Notes under the pieces: model-generated
The model's database searches: none
What the model was told of the DNA's origin: nothing
The model's input: the letters and a program-made list of their open reading frames with translations, nothing else
Program-made: the position numbers and the translations under genes
Shown here: one piece after another, positions 52,455 to 63,306 of the stretch
How the letters are laid out: each line of letters begins with the position of its first letter
Position numbering within the stretch: the stretch's first letter is position 1
Assembly: GCF_008329965.1 (NCBI RefSeq)
Contig: NZ_CP036150.1
Location: forward strand, 2,744,439 to 2,808,438
DNA from: Oceanispirochaeta crateris
GTDB taxonomy: Bacteria > Spirochaetota > Spirochaetia > DSM-2461
Reading direction: 5' to 3'
DNA length: 64,000 nt

Positions 52455-52898
52455 TTACTTCTTCCCGGTCAACTTCTTTAAAATTTTTAAAAGCTGAAGC
52501 TTCTCTTCCTCTTTCAAACTTGTAAACAGGGAACGAAGACTCTCAATATGCCTGGGAAATAGCTCATCAATGATAGACCGGCCCTTGTCGGTCAAACAAA
52601 TCTTTGAAGCCCTTCCATCATCAGGGTCTTGATAACGGGCAACCATTCCATCCTTGACAAGATTATTAACAACAACCGTCATATTCCCACCCGACGAGAG
52701 AGTTTTCTCGATGATTTCACAGATTCTAAGGTCTCCTTTATGATACAGAGCCTCAAGAACCGAAAACTGAGAAAGGGTCAGCCCCGCGTCCTGGATATTC
52801 TTACCTTCTCCGCGGTGCAGGTACTGCAGGGATCTCGCAAGGGCAATCACAAGTTTCAAGTTGAGATCATTCTCATGTCCATAGCTGATTTTATTCAT
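52455..52898 (-). CDS. MarR family regulator
   Basis: A 147-residue winged-helix regulator (LTLSQFSVLEALYHKGDLRICEI, LSSGGNMTVVVNNLVKDGMVARYQDPDDGRASKICLT). MarR proteins bind as dimers and are released by phenolics, oxidants or similar compounds. Near-identical palindromes lie before both this gene and the nitroreductase that follows, so it most likely controls both. Confidence 0.9.
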   Translation of the reverse strand: MNKISYGHENDLNLKLVIALARSLQYLHRGEGKNIQDAGLTLSQFSVLEALYHKGDLRICEIIEKTLSSGGNMTVVVNNLVKDGMVARYQDPDDGRASKICLTDKGRSIIDELFPRHIESLRSLFTSLKEEEKLQLLKILKKLTGKK

Positions 52899-52911
52899 CT
52901 GATTTCAAGAT

Positions 52912-52929
52912 AATACTAATTAGTACTAA
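52912..52929 (-). promoter_or_regulatory. MarR operator before its own gene
   Basis: AATACTAATTAGTACTAA with central perfect palindrome TACTAATTAGTA, 14 bases before the MarR start; partner of the site at 52416. Indicates autoregulation. Confidence 0.8.
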
Positions 52930-52969
52930 AATCAAATAAATTTGCTTCAAAATAGATATATTCTCCAAT

Positions 52970-53926
52970 TTATTTTTTTGAAGCCTTAAAAACTCTGTCC
53001 ATCACAGCTCGACCGAGCCCCTCTTCCGGGATCTTCTCGGCATAGATGCAGCGAATATCCTGCTGGTCCAGTGAATGAAGTGCGGAGAAGAGGCGGGAAG
53101 CCGCCTCAAGAGTACTTCCTGATAGTGAGAGAACCTCACTGTGGGCAAATCCTTCAGCTCTTGAAATATCCTGAAAAATCAGAGCAGCAGCACTTTCCTT
53201 ATGGGGTATATCACCAAGGTCATCGACGATGTAAAGGGGTTTACGGGGAGAATAATGCATGGCTAGTTGACCGGGAGCCGTGGGTGAGCTGGTCGTTCTG
53301 TTAAACAAATCCACAGGACCCAGAACTGATTCTATTTCTTCACGGGTTAACCCCCCGGGTCTGAGTATAATGGGTTGTCTCGCGGTCAAATCCAGAACCG
53401 TAGATTCAACTCCGACACGACAGGGCCCGCCCTCCAGAACCATGCTGATCCGGGCTCCCAAGTCTTCTTCCACATGTCGGGCTTCTGTGGGACTGAGGTA
53501 GCCGAAGGAGTTTGCAGAAGGAGCTGCAACAGCCCCGCTGGACTGTCGAATCAAAGACAGAGCAATAGGATGATCAGGCATTCTGATGGCCATGGTGGGA
53601 AGTCCGGATGTGACAAGGGAAGGAATCAAATCTTTTTTGGGTACGATCAGAGTCAGAGCTCCCGGCCAGAATTTTTCGGCCAGTTCATAAATTCTCGGGT
53701 CCTTGATATCTGCCAGTTCATCCAGTTTCTCCAAATCGGCAATATGAGTAATGAGAGGATCGAAGCTGGGTCTTTTTTTGGCTTCAAAAATAGATGCCAC
53801 GGCCTTTGGGTCTAAGGCATTTCCTCCCAGCCCATATACGGTTTCTGTCGGGAAGGCCACAAGCCCTCCCTCAAGAATTGAGAGCGCGGCTTTCCGGATA
53901 TTTTCTTCTGTACTTTTATAAATCAT
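52970..53926 (-). CDS. tsaC: threonylcarbamoyl-AMP synthase, long Sua5 form
   Basis: A 318-residue Sua5/YwlC-type enzyme that makes threonylcarbamoyl-AMP for the t6A37 tRNA modification. N-terminal YrdC domain (FPTETVYGLGGNALDP, KKRPSFDPLITHI, ALTLIVPKK, VAAPSANSFGYLSPT) and a C-terminal Sua5 domain after SPTAPGQLAMHYSPRKPL. GGGG six bases before the ATG at 53926 favours this start; an in-frame ATG at 53938 sits too close to its AAGGG. Confidence 0.93.
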   Translation of the reverse strand: MIYKSTEENIRKAALSILEGGLVAFPTETVYGLGGNALDPKAVASIFEAKKRPSFDPLITHIADLEKLDELADIKDPRIYELAEKFWPGALTLIVPKKDLIPSLVTSGLPTMAIRMPDHPIALSLIRQSSGAVAAPSANSFGYLSPTEARHVEEDLGARISMVLEGGPCRVGVESTVLDLTARQPIILRPGGLTREEIESVLGPVDLFNRTTSSPTAPGQLAMHYSPRKPLYIVDDLGDIPHKESAAALIFQDISRAEGFAHSEVLSLSGSTLEAASRLFSALHSLDQQDIRCIYAEKIPEEGLGRAVMDRVFKASKK

Positions 53927-54022
53927 ATTCGACCCCATCCCTTCGTCATCAGAGTAAAATAAAATACTATAGATATAAGGGATATTCCAGACTCAAACGC
54001 AGTGAATCATTGCAATAGACGC

Positions 54023-55000
54023 TTATAAGGACGACCGGAGAGTCAATTGAGGCATCATGAATTCAGAAAGCCTATCCTTATGCAGGGCATAAAGTGCCGC
54101 CTTCTGCCCCATCTGCTTAAAATCAACAGAAAGACTTGTGATCCCTCCAGCCACATATTGCAGAAGTGGAAAGTCATTGTAGGAAATGATTCCGATATCC
54201 TTACCGGGAGTCCAATTTCTATGGCTGGCCAACTGAAGAAGGGCAACTAAATCCTGTTCGGTAAGAACAAGATAGGCTCCTCCTTTGCGGATTCGGTCTT
54301 CTGAGAATACAGGAATGATTTCTCCTGAGAGGGCAAAACTGTTTAATAACGTAGAAAAACTCTTAAAGCTTTCCTCAGGGTGAGGATTCAGGGGTGTTCT
54401 GATCATATTAAGACTGTTATACCCCTTGATACGTTCGGAGATACTACCCAGTGCATCAGAGATACCCACAGAAAAGTTCTGGCAGAGCACTGAGCAGCCC
54501 TGAGGAATATACTCGGCCCTATCTAAAATCAGAGTTCTTTTGGGGTCCAAAGAATCCAGAAGATCTGGAATAGCCTTATGCTGAAAAGGCTTGATAATAT
54601 AGTGTGTATACCGGCTGCTATAGGATTTCAGCAATGTCCTGAAATGGTCAATGTTGTTATGGTGGAAATAGACATCGGCCACCACACCTTCCGGCAGAGC
54701 TTCAGAAAAAGAGTTGTATAGGACCTGCATGTAAGGATTAAAGCTGTTCAGGATGAGCAAAACCCTGGAGGCACTGCTGATCTTGTCTGTCAGAAGATAA
54801 AATCCTTTTCCTGGAACAGAATCGATTAAACCCTCCTGCTTCAGAATTTTATAGGCCTTTACAACTGTTTCCCTGGCCACGGACAGAGTACGGCTGATTT
54901 CGGAGATGGATGGCAGATTGTCACCTGGAAGGACCATCTTGTTCTCAATCATGTCATAAATGAAATGAATGATTTTACCGTTCTTGGTACTCTGTCTCAT
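54023..55000 (-). CDS. GntR-type regulator with LacI-like sensor domain
   Basis: A 325-residue regulator: GntR winged helix (IIHFIYDMIENKMVLPGDNLPSISEISRTL, ARETVVKAYKILKQEGLI) followed by a binding-protein-like effector domain (YFHHNNID, IISYNDFPLLQY). This fusion is typical of sugar regulators such as AraR. It follows uxuA by 26 bases, so it probably controls uronate use and itself. Effector unknown. Confidence 0.85.
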   Translation of the reverse strand: MRQSTKNGKIIHFIYDMIENKMVLPGDNLPSISEISRTLSVARETVVKAYKILKQEGLIDSVPGKGFYLLTDKISSASRVLLILNSFNPYMQVLYNSFSEALPEGVVADVYFHHNNIDHFRTLLKSYSSRYTHYIIKPFQHKAIPDLLDSLDPKRTLILDRAEYIPQGCSVLCQNFSVGISDALGSISERIKGYNSLNMIRTPLNPHPEESFKSFSTLLNSFALSGEIIPVFSEDRIRKGGAYLVLTEQDLVALLQLASHRNWTPGKDIGIISYNDFPLLQYVAGGITSLSVDFKQMGQKAALYALHKDRLSEFMMPQLTLRSSL

Positions 55001-55026
55001 TTAGAAATTACCTCACATTATCCTGG

Positions 55027-56217
55027 TTATAGACTCCGGGACAGAGCGTGCTGTAACCCTCTGATCTCAGCCAGCCCCCTCAAGCGCCCAATAGCCGTAT
55101 AACCGGGATTGTCTGCCTGAGGTTTTGCAAGATCATCCATCATAGTGTGTCCATGATCTGGTCTGAATGCCAATTGCCAGTCTTTCCGGCCGGCAGCCTT
55201 TCGAGCTTTCTGCTCTTCCAGCAATGCCTTGACCACCTCATGCATGTCCACAGATCCTTCCAGATGATTAGCCTCAAAAAAGCTGCCGTCATCATTCCTC
55301 TGGGTGCTTCTCAGATGGGCAACATTAATCCTGCTTCCATACCTTTTGATCATCCCGGGAAGGTCGTTCTCTTTCCGTGGACTATAGCTGCCTGTACAGA
55401 AGCACAATCCATTTGCTTGATCATCCACCATAGCCAGAAGGTCTTTGACATCTTCTTCACAGCTGACAATCCTGGGTAATCCCATAATACTCCATGGTGG
55501 ATCATCGGGATGAACGGCCATGCGGACTCCGGCCTGGGCAGCAGCGGGAATAACGGCCTGGAGGAACAACTTATAATGCTCCTTCAGTTTTTCCCGGTCA
55601 ATGCCTTTGTACCGATCCAACATGGCCCTCACGTCCTCAATGGACAGACCCATTTTGGTACCGGGAAACACATCAATAAGGGATCGTTCAAAATCTTTTT
55701 TCCCCTCTTCTGTAAGGGTAGCGAAAAAGGCCTTGGCTTTTTCAATCTGCTCTGAGGTATAATCGGCCTCGGCACCTTCTCTCTTCAAAAGGAACATTTC
55801 AAAAGCGGCAAATTGCACCGGATCGAAATACAGGCATTCGGATCCATCTTCCAGTGTATAGCGCAGATCGGTCCTCACCCAGTCTAAGACTGGCATGAAA
55901 TTGTAGATAACCACTTCAATCCCAGCCTTTCCGAGGTTGGTCAAACTAGTTTTATAGTTTTCGATATACTCTTCATATCGTCCTGTTCTTGTTTTGATAT
56001 CCTCATGTACCGGAACAGATTCCACAGCGGCCCATTTTAAACCCGTGGCCTCGATGAATTCTTTTCGTTCTAAAATAGCGTCCAGAGGCCATGGGTCGCC
56101 ATAAGGTATCTGGTGCAAACTGGTGATGACAGAAGAGGCTCCTGCTTGTTTTATGAATTCCAGAGAAACAGGATCTTCAGGCCCATACCAACGGAATGAT
56201 TCTTCCATTAAGTTCAT
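55027..56217 (-). CDS. uxuA: mannonate dehydratase UxuA
   Basis: A 396-residue enzyme converting D-mannonate to 2-keto-3-deoxygluconate in glucuronate breakdown. Matching stretches: FRWYGPEDPVSLEFIKQAG, GLKWAAVESVPVHEDIK, MAVHPDDPPWSIMGLPRI, FCTGSYSPRKENDLPGMI, FRPDHGHTMMDD (metal ligands). Length is normal. It is the first gene with a GntR-type regulator; the rest of the uronate pathway is not in the window. Confidence 0.95.
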   Translation of the reverse strand: MNLMEESFRWYGPEDPVSLEFIKQAGASSVITSLHQIPYGDPWPLDAILERKEFIEATGLKWAAVESVPVHEDIKTRTGRYEEYIENYKTSLTNLGKAGIEVVIYNFMPVLDWVRTDLRYTLEDGSECLYFDPVQFAAFEMFLLKREGAEADYTSEQIEKAKAFFATLTEEGKKDFERSLIDVFPGTKMGLSIEDVRAMLDRYKGIDREKLKEHYKLFLQAVIPAAAQAGVRMAVHPDDPPWSIMGLPRIVSCEEDVKDLLAMVDDQANGLCFCTGSYSPRKENDLPGMIKRYGSRINVAHLRSTQRNDDGSFFEANHLEGSVDMHEVVKALLEEQKARKAAGRKDWQLAFRPDHGHTMMDDLAKPQADNPGYTAIGRLRGLAEIRGLQHALSRSL

Positions 56218-56570
56218 GTATTTTAACTCCTAAAATCAGGGAATATACTTGCCCACCTGGCAGATGGGATGATATTTTTAATACTCACATACCATAGTAT
56301 ACTATACCATACCATACTATTTTTTAAAAAATGTAAAGTATGTCTTGCTTCCTTTTTCAAAATAGATCATGACATCCAGAACTGGCAAGCCATCCCCATT
56401 CATAGAAGCGAATCTAAAGGGGTATTATTTTTAGGTCCCTCCATGGATGGAGATTCCTTTCAGAACTAAGCGATTTCCAGATTATGTTTGTGCTTTTTTA
56501 ACGAGAAAAGATCCAGTCCATTATATTCCAATGTGGGTAAATTGTAGATTTTGCTATTTTATGCCATACT
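56218..56570. promoter_or_regulatory. uxuA upstream region with palindromic and repeated CCATA/ACTAT elements
   Basis: No gene in these 353 bases. ATAGTATACTAT (56294-56305) is a perfect 12-bp palindrome, followed by ACCATACCATACTAT (56306-56320). A further GCCATACTAT lies at 56563-56572 at the start of the thioredoxin-like gene. These are candidate sites for the GntR-type regulator. Promoters for uxuA (minus) and the next gene (plus) must lie here but are not clear. Confidence 0.5.
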
Positions 56571-56933
56571 ATGCCTATGATAAAACTGACAGAACTGAAT
56601 GATAATGAATCACTGAAGGCCATGGAACATGGAGATTTCTCAGAAGAGATTCTCAACTCGGCCCCCTATGTGATTGTGATAATGACACAAAGCTGGTGTC
56701 CCGACTGGATAGCACAACGCTCCGTTCTGGCAACAATGACCGGAAGGGATGACCTGAAGGTCTATTACCTTGAGTATGACAAGAAAGAATACCGCTCTGA
56801 TTTTACCTATTTCAAGGAAACGAATTTCTCAAACAGCCTCATCCCCTATCTTCGATACTATAAGAATGGTAAATTTGAAATTGATAATAATTTTGGAAGC
56901 CGCCGTCGAATCAACAACTGGTTGAAGGCCTGA
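56571..56933 (+). CDS. thioredoxin-fold protein with a single active-site Cys
   Basis: A 120-residue protein with a thioredoxin-like pattern: TQSWCPDW in place of the WCGPC active site, a central YLEYD, the cis-proline in SLIPYLRYY and a final helix. Only one Cys is present at the site, so disulfide exchange is not expected unless another thiol takes part. It is cotranscribed with an EamA transporter (2-base gap). Role unknown. The ATG at 56571 or 56577 may be used; neither has a good ribosome site. Confidence 0.7.
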   Translation: MPMIKLTELNDNESLKAMEHGDFSEEILNSAPYVIVIMTQSWCPDWIAQRSVLATMTGRDDLKVYYLEYDKKEYRSDFTYFKETNFSNSLIPYLRYYKNGKFEIDNNFGSRRRINNWLKA

Positions 56934-56935
56934 GA

Positions 56936-57811
56936 TTGTTTAACAGTAAAAATATCTCCATCCCTGCAATTCTCTTGGCTACGACATTGGGAGCCTCCAG
57001 CGGTCTATATATAAAATCGCTTCCTTTCAGCGGCCTTGGGATGACAGGGTTCCGCATGGGAGTTCCTTTTTTGTTTCTCCTTCCCATGATACTAAAAAGA
57101 AAATTGCTCTTTGGTCCCGCTGACAACAGACGGATGATCTGGACAGGGTCTCTCCTCAATGCGATCAGAATGGTTCTTTATATCTTATCCTACAAGCTGA
57201 CGACTCTGACAAATGCCGTTGTCCTTTTGTACACCTGGCCCTTATTTGCTTTACTTATCCACTCCATCAGATCAGGAAAAAAGCTGAATTTCAAAGAGAC
57301 GGGTCTTCTTTTAACTGCCTTTACAGGAGTCATTACCCTCAATATCCACAAAGGATTCTCTCTCAACGGATCGGACATGCGGGGGAACCTCTTCATGATT
57401 CTATCAGCCTTGATATTCTCCATTTCCACCTTGATTTTCAAGGAAGCCCTGGTAGATCACAGTGAAGGGGAAGTGCTCTACTTTCAGAATGCCCTGGGGG
57501 CAGTCCTATTCATTCCGATTCTCCTCATAGAGATTCCCGGCATGCCATTAACGTCCATTCTAACGGGAATCTTCTATGGATTTTCAGTAGGGATCGTCGG
57601 TTTCGGCTGCTTTTTCATTGCCTTGAAGAGACTGCCTATTTTTCAATATGGGGCTCTTGGATATATGGAAGTCTTTACGGGTGTTCTCTTCGGGATTCTC
57701 CTCTTGGGAGAAGAGATCCGATGGAATATCCTCCTTGGGGCCAGTCTTATTCTGATCACAAGTTTCCTTTCAAGAATGATACCTCAGGAAGTTTCCACAG
57801 ACAAAGTTTAA
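56936..57811 (+). CDS. EamA/DMT family exporter
   Basis: A 291-residue membrane protein with ten predicted helices in two EamA repeats (LATTLGASSGLYIKSLPF, YKLTTLTNAVVLLYTWPLFA and, in the second half, ALKRLPIFQYGALGYMEVFTGVLFG). These carriers export amino acids or metabolites. A TTG at 56936 with AAGG 7 bases before it is the start; no ATG fits the first helix. Confidence 0.85.
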   Translation: MFNSKNISIPAILLATTLGASSGLYIKSLPFSGLGMTGFRMGVPFLFLLPMILKRKLLFGPADNRRMIWTGSLLNAIRMVLYILSYKLTTLTNAVVLLYTWPLFALLIHSIRSGKKLNFKETGLLLTAFTGVITLNIHKGFSLNGSDMRGNLFMILSALIFSISTLIFKEALVDHSEGEVLYFQNALGAVLFIPILLIEIPGMPLTSILTGIFYGFSVGIVGFGCFFIALKRLPIFQYGALGYMEVFTGVLFGILLLGEEIRWNILLGASLILITSFLSRMIPQEVSTDKV

Positions 57812-57831
57812 GAGTGAATGTATACTGTGGC

Positions 57832-59049
57832 ATGAAGAAAAAACTAAGATCCCGTAAAAAGTTTATCCTCCGCTTCACGGTTATTTTCCTCCTAATCCTT
57901 CTCTCAGGCATTTCTGTGAGTTTATTCGCCAGGGATGGAAAAATCAGCATGGCCGTTCTCCCTGTTGAGAATCTGAATAAGGACCCCCAACAGGATTACC
58001 TAGCGGGGATCATAGGCTCCATCATCAGACAGGACCTATCTCTCTCGGGAATGGTCTTTCTCGTAGACAGAGAGAACATGGAAGAGGTGCTGCAGGAACA
58101 GAAACTTCAATTCACAGGAGTTCTTGATGAGCAAAGCATCATTGAAACAGGACGCATGGTGGGCGCTGAATATATCCTCAAGGGGGGATATGTCTTTTTA
58201 GGAGATGATCTTTTTTTAAATCTGGATCTCATTGACGTAGAAACAGGCCGTAGTTTCAGCTTCTCTGAACGGGGATATCAGGAGAATACAGTTCATGCCC
58301 TGACTGAAAAGCTTATGAATCACCTCACAGGACAGGACTTGTCTTTTCAGTCTGACCAGGGTGTCAGAACAATCATCGCCAAAAGCCAACAGGAACCGGG
58401 TCGGGTCATGCTATTTTCCCACCTGATTGATGCACGGATTTTTGTAGATGGAACCTTTACCTCCTACACCACGGGAGATGCAACACAACCTGTTGAACTG
58501 ATAATGCCTCCGGGCACACATACGATCAGAACTCATCTCAGCCAGAACTTTGGTGTTGTTAAACTGCCCGAAATCCTCTTTAGCGACTGGATGGTAGAGT
58601 TTGATTTAAAATCGGGAGACAGCCTTGTTCTGGAAGATAAAACAAACCACTTCAACTCCATAATATACAACATGCAGCAGATAATCCGAGAAAGGATTGA
58701 ACTCACTCCCGGTTCTGGAAACACAATTAGAGCGGAACACGAAACCTCATTCACAGACAGAGACGCTGTGGTCATCCCTGTAAAACTGACCCTGAGCTTC
58801 GTTGAAACCCAGGGAGAGGTACAGCAGGGCCTGGCTCTTGTTCACCTTGAATACAACGGAGAATCTCAGGATTTCAGTTACAATTGTCTCTCGGGTGAAA
58901 CAGAAGAGTTTACAGTAGAACTCTATAAATCAGACTTGACCATCGAACTGGATTGCACCTCGAACTACCGCTGGGATCTGAATTACAGCATCTGGCGCAA
59001 CGACATCTATCAAGGGCTGCACAGAGACGAAGAACATCAATCTCCATGA
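57832..59049 (+). CDS. exported TolB/FlgO-like protein
   Basis: A 405-residue protein. A positively charged start and hydrophobic helix (about 13-33) act as signal or anchor. Residues about 40-165 resemble the TolB-N/FlgO/CsgG nucleotide-fold found in surface-assembly proteins (ISMAVLPVENLNKDPQQDYL, VLQEQKLQ, GRMVGAEYILKGGY). The rest is beta-rich (VDGTFTSYTTGD and similar PEGA-like stretches). The ATG at 57832 is chosen over the longer frame from 57721 that overlaps EamA. Ends 13 bases into the convergent AraC gene. Confidence 0.72.
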   Translation: MKKKLRSRKKFILRFTVIFLLILLSGISVSLFARDGKISMAVLPVENLNKDPQQDYLAGIIGSIIRQDLSLSGMVFLVDRENMEEVLQEQKLQFTGVLDEQSIIETGRMVGAEYILKGGYVFLGDDLFLNLDLIDVETGRSFSFSERGYQENTVHALTEKLMNHLTGQDLSFQSDQGVRTIIAKSQQEPGRVMLFSHLIDARIFVDGTFTSYTTGDATQPVELIMPPGTHTIRTHLSQNFGVVKLPEILFSDWMVEFDLKSGDSLVLEDKTNHFNSIIYNMQQIIRERIELTPGSGNTIRAEHETSFTDRDAVVIPVKLTLSFVETQGEVQQGLALVHLEYNGESQDFSYNCLSGETEEFTVELYKSDLTIELDCTSNYRWDLNYSIWRNDIYQGLHRDEEHQSP

Positions 59050-59894
59050 GGAACGAGAGATTTTGCTTTTCGGTATTCCACAGGAGGAATACCGAATTGT
59101 TTCTTGAAGAGCCTGTAAAAATAACCCAGATTATCAAATCCCAAAGACAGGACTATATCCATTACAGCGCTGTTTGAATGTTCCAGCATCAGGGCTGCTC
59201 GCTCTAACTTCTGTTGATTCAACCAGGAGGACGGCGTGATTCCAAGGTACTTTCGAAATGTCCTGGACAGATGCTCGGGAGTCCTATCTGACAAAACAGC
59301 CATGTCCTTCACCGTCATAGATTCGATTTTACGGCTATCCATTTCCAGGAGGAGGGTTCTCATCCAGGGAGGAGTAACAGGAGAAGTATCCGCCTTAGAA
59401 CCCGTTTCAGGCGGCCCTAAAAGCTCAGAGGCGAGGCTCAACAAAAACCGGCTCAACAGGATGTCACCATAGTCTGTTTTCTGATAAAGGAAGAGCCTCT
59501 CCAGATCTTCTAAAACCCAGACCTGTTGTTCTCTGGAAAAATGAGTGAAAAAACGCCCCTCTTTCTCACTGGATTCAAAAAGACCTCTCAAATTCAAAGA
59601 GCTCAGAAAAGAGTCCCAATACTCCAGGGGGAGAATCAGATTAAAGAAGTCAAAGGTCCTCCCTGACAGGCTATGAAAATCCTCTTCTTTAATCATCAAA
59701 AAATCCCCCACACCCATGGAAAAATCAGACTCGTCAAAATGATGAATCACTTCCCCTTCAAAAAGAAAATAGAATTCAAAGACCTGTTGGTGTCGATGCC
59801 TTGGAAAAGTCCACAGTCTATGACTTCTGATTCTATGAAGGACATATTTGTGGGGAAGAATATCTTTGACCTGGACCGTGACAACCTCATTCAT
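59037..59894 (-). CDS. AraC family transcriptional activator
   Basis: A 285-residue regulator with an N-terminal cupin-like ligand domain (FPRHRHQQVFEFYFLFEGEV, DFLMIKEEDFHSL) and C-terminal AraC helices (MTVKDMAVLSDRTPEHLSRTFRKYLG, VMDIVLSLGFDNLGYFYRLFKKQFG). It is divergent from a GH1 glycosidase, the probable target. Longer frames reach 59951, but the three phased repeats in that region favour an ATG at 59894. Effector is probably a sugar. Confidence 0.85.
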   Translation of the reverse strand: MNEVVTVQVKDILPHKYVLHRIRSHRLWTFPRHRHQQVFEFYFLFEGEVIHHFDESDFSMGVGDFLMIKEEDFHSLSGRTFDFFNLILPLEYWDSFLSSLNLRGLFESSEKEGRFFTHFSREQQVWVLEDLERLFLYQKTDYGDILLSRFLLSLASELLGPPETGSKADTSPVTPPWMRTLLLEMDSRKIESMTVKDMAVLSDRTPEHLSRTFRKYLGITPSSWLNQQKLERAALMLEHSNSAVMDIVLSLGFDNLGYFYRLFKKQFGIPPVEYRKAKSLVPHGD

Positions 59895-59913
59895 GAGTAA
59901 AAAAATAGACCCC

Positions 59914-59965
59914 ATATCAAATATGTGCAAGTAAATATCAGATATCATCAAGAAAATATCAAATA
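59914..59965. repeat. three 21-bp-spaced direct repeats, AraC-type operator
   Basis: ATATCAAATA (59914-59923), ATATCAGATA (59935-59944) and ATATCAAATA (59956-59965) recur every 21 bases, exactly two helical turns, between the AraC gene and the GH1 gene. Direct repeats with this phasing are typical of AraC-family binding sites. Confidence 0.82.
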
Positions 59966-59976
59966 CATGATATTAG

Positions 59977-61377
<1,401 letters not shown>

Positions 61378-61393
61378 ATCACAGACAGGAAGG

Positions 61394-63142
61394 TCAGCTC
61401 TTTTCTTTTGAAAAGACCGCAATCTGCGCCCTCAGGGTGTCAATCGTCTCCTGAAGATCGTCTAGACTCTGTCCAACCTGTCCGATATTGTCCACCTGCC
61501 TGGATGTACTCTCATCGATTCTGGAAATACTGTCCAGGGCTTCCTTACCAATGTTTTTCAGCCTGCTGATCCCTTCTTTGATCACCGGAAGTTCCTGTTC
61601 AGTCTTTTCTGTAGCCACCTTTACGGCACTGGCGGAATCATTCAATTCAGAAATGCTTTTGTCCAGATCAACAAACTGACCCGACATCCTCGAGGTTGAT
61701 CCGGAGGCTGCCTCTAGAGCATCAGAGACATCATTGATACGGTTCAAAATGGAATCAAAGGTTTTTTCTGTCTGTTGCCCCGCAACGGAGGCACTGCGGG
61801 CTCGGTCAATAATCCTGTTGATCTTATCATCAATGCTCTTTGAATTCTCAGAGGACTGGGTAGCCAGTTTTCTAATTTCATCGGCTACCACTGCAAAGCC
61901 TTTTCCCGACTCTCCCGCATGGGCGGCTTCTATGGCGGCGTTCATGGCCAGCAGATTTGTCTGATCTGCTATGGATTGAATTATCTCCACAAGATCCATG
62001 ATCTCTGAAATATTACTGTTCATATCTTGTATGACTTTGTTAGTATCGCCCAGATGAACTTGACCATCCCGGGCAAGATTCACAAGGGATGTGGAATAGT
62101 CCTTTTGAACTCCCAGGTTATCCGCAAGAGATTCCAGTTCGACTCCGACTTTTCCGATCAAACCGGTGGAAGTAGCAACAACTTCTACCTGCTTCTCCGC
62201 CTTTTCATTGAGGTCATCCACCTCTCCTGCAATATTCTCAAGGGAGCCTGCAGAGGCCTGAATCCGCTGATTCAACTCCTGAATTCCCCCACTGATTTCA
62301 ACGGTTTGGCTGTTTATGTTCTCCATCAGGCTGGCAGTTCTCGTAATAACCGTACTCAGTTCATCCTTGATTCTTCCTGTATCTGATCTTGAGGTCTGTA
62401 TGCCTTCTATGATTTTCTGAAGATGATGAGTAAAGGAGTTAAAATTTGTTGCCAGGATTCCCACCTCATCCAGAGACCCTGTTTCAATTCTATGCTCCAG
62501 ATCTCCCTCCAGAATCAGATCCGTGTGGTCTGTTACCTGGTGCATCCTCTTGATGAAAGAACAGATGACCCTTGATAGAATGAGGATGATCACCAAGGAG
62601 ATAATCAGATTGAGGATCACTATCTGCCGGATAAAATTTCGAACTGAAGCGAGCCTGATGCTATCGGCCAGAATATACCCTGTGTACCAATCCCAATCTT
62701 CAAAGTAGCTGTAGATAACCCACTGGCTGCCGGATTGTGCCGAGAAGATGATCTCTCCATTTGTCTTGCTGAACAGATTCTGGCCTTGAGGAGACGAGAT
62801 AAATTCTTCCGTTAAAGCCTTGTTTAAAGATAGGATAACCTCTCCGTCCCCATTGACAATAAAGGGGGAAAGATCGCTGCTTTCAAGCTTCAGATACTTA
62901 TTGTTCAGCTCTTCAAGAACATTATGCTGAACCTCTGAGACATCCTCGGAGGCACCTGCCACGGCGTCGGTAGCCGAAAAATCCGTTTCAACAAGACGGA
63001 GACGCTCCGAGAGGTCCAAGCGGTATAAGGAGGTTATTTCATCCTTAAAAACAACATAAGCAAAGAAAATAGTACTGAAAAGGACTACAAACAAAGCCAG
63101 TATATAAAGACTGTTCAATTTAAACTTCAGCGATAAAACCAT
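61394..63142 (-). CDS. methyl-accepting chemotaxis protein
   Basis: A 582-residue chemoreceptor. Helix at about 9-31, a single-Cache-like ligand domain, second helix ([20 protein letters not shown]) near 180, HAMP, and a long coiled-coil signalling domain with the hairpin tip [37 protein letters not shown] (CheA/CheW contact). Ligand unknown. It converges with the GH1 gene (16-base gap) and is divergent from kbl. Confidence 0.93.
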   Translation of the reverse strand: MVLSLKFKLNSLYILALFVVLFSTIFFAYVVFKDEITSLYRLDLSERLRLVETDFSATDAVAGASEDVSEVQHNVLEELNNKYLKLESSDLSPFIVNGDGEVILSLNKALTEEFISSPQGQNLFSKTNGEIIFSAQSGSQWVIYSYFEDWDWYTGYILADSIRLASVRNFIRQIVILNLIISLVIILILSRVICSFIKRMHQVTDHTDLILEGDLEHRIETGSLDEVGILATNFNSFTHHLQKIIEGIQTSRSDTGRIKDELSTVITRTASLMENINSQTVEISGGIQELNQRIQASAGSLENIAGEVDDLNEKAEKQVEVVATSTGLIGKVGVELESLADNLGVQKDYSTSLVNLARDGQVHLGDTNKVIQDMNSNISEIMDLVEIIQSIADQTNLLAMNAAIEAAHAGESGKGFAVVADEIRKLATQSSENSKSIDDKINRIIDRARSASVAGQQTEKTFDSILNRINDVSDALEAASGSTSRMSGQFVDLDKSISELNDSASAVKVATEKTEQELPVIKEGISRLKNIGKEALDSISRIDESTSRQVDNIGQVGQSLDDLQETIDTLRAQIAVFSKEKS

Positions 63143-63306
63143 AAGCAGACCGTCCCTGAGATGATATAAAGCTATCTCGTTTTTTGTTTACTATAGATGA
63201 AAAAAGTGTTGTTGTAAAATTAATACAGTTGCAGATGGAAGATTAATTATCGTGAAGAAAAATCATTACTCCCTTATACTTTTTAGTACTGATAAGGAGA
63301 AAATCT

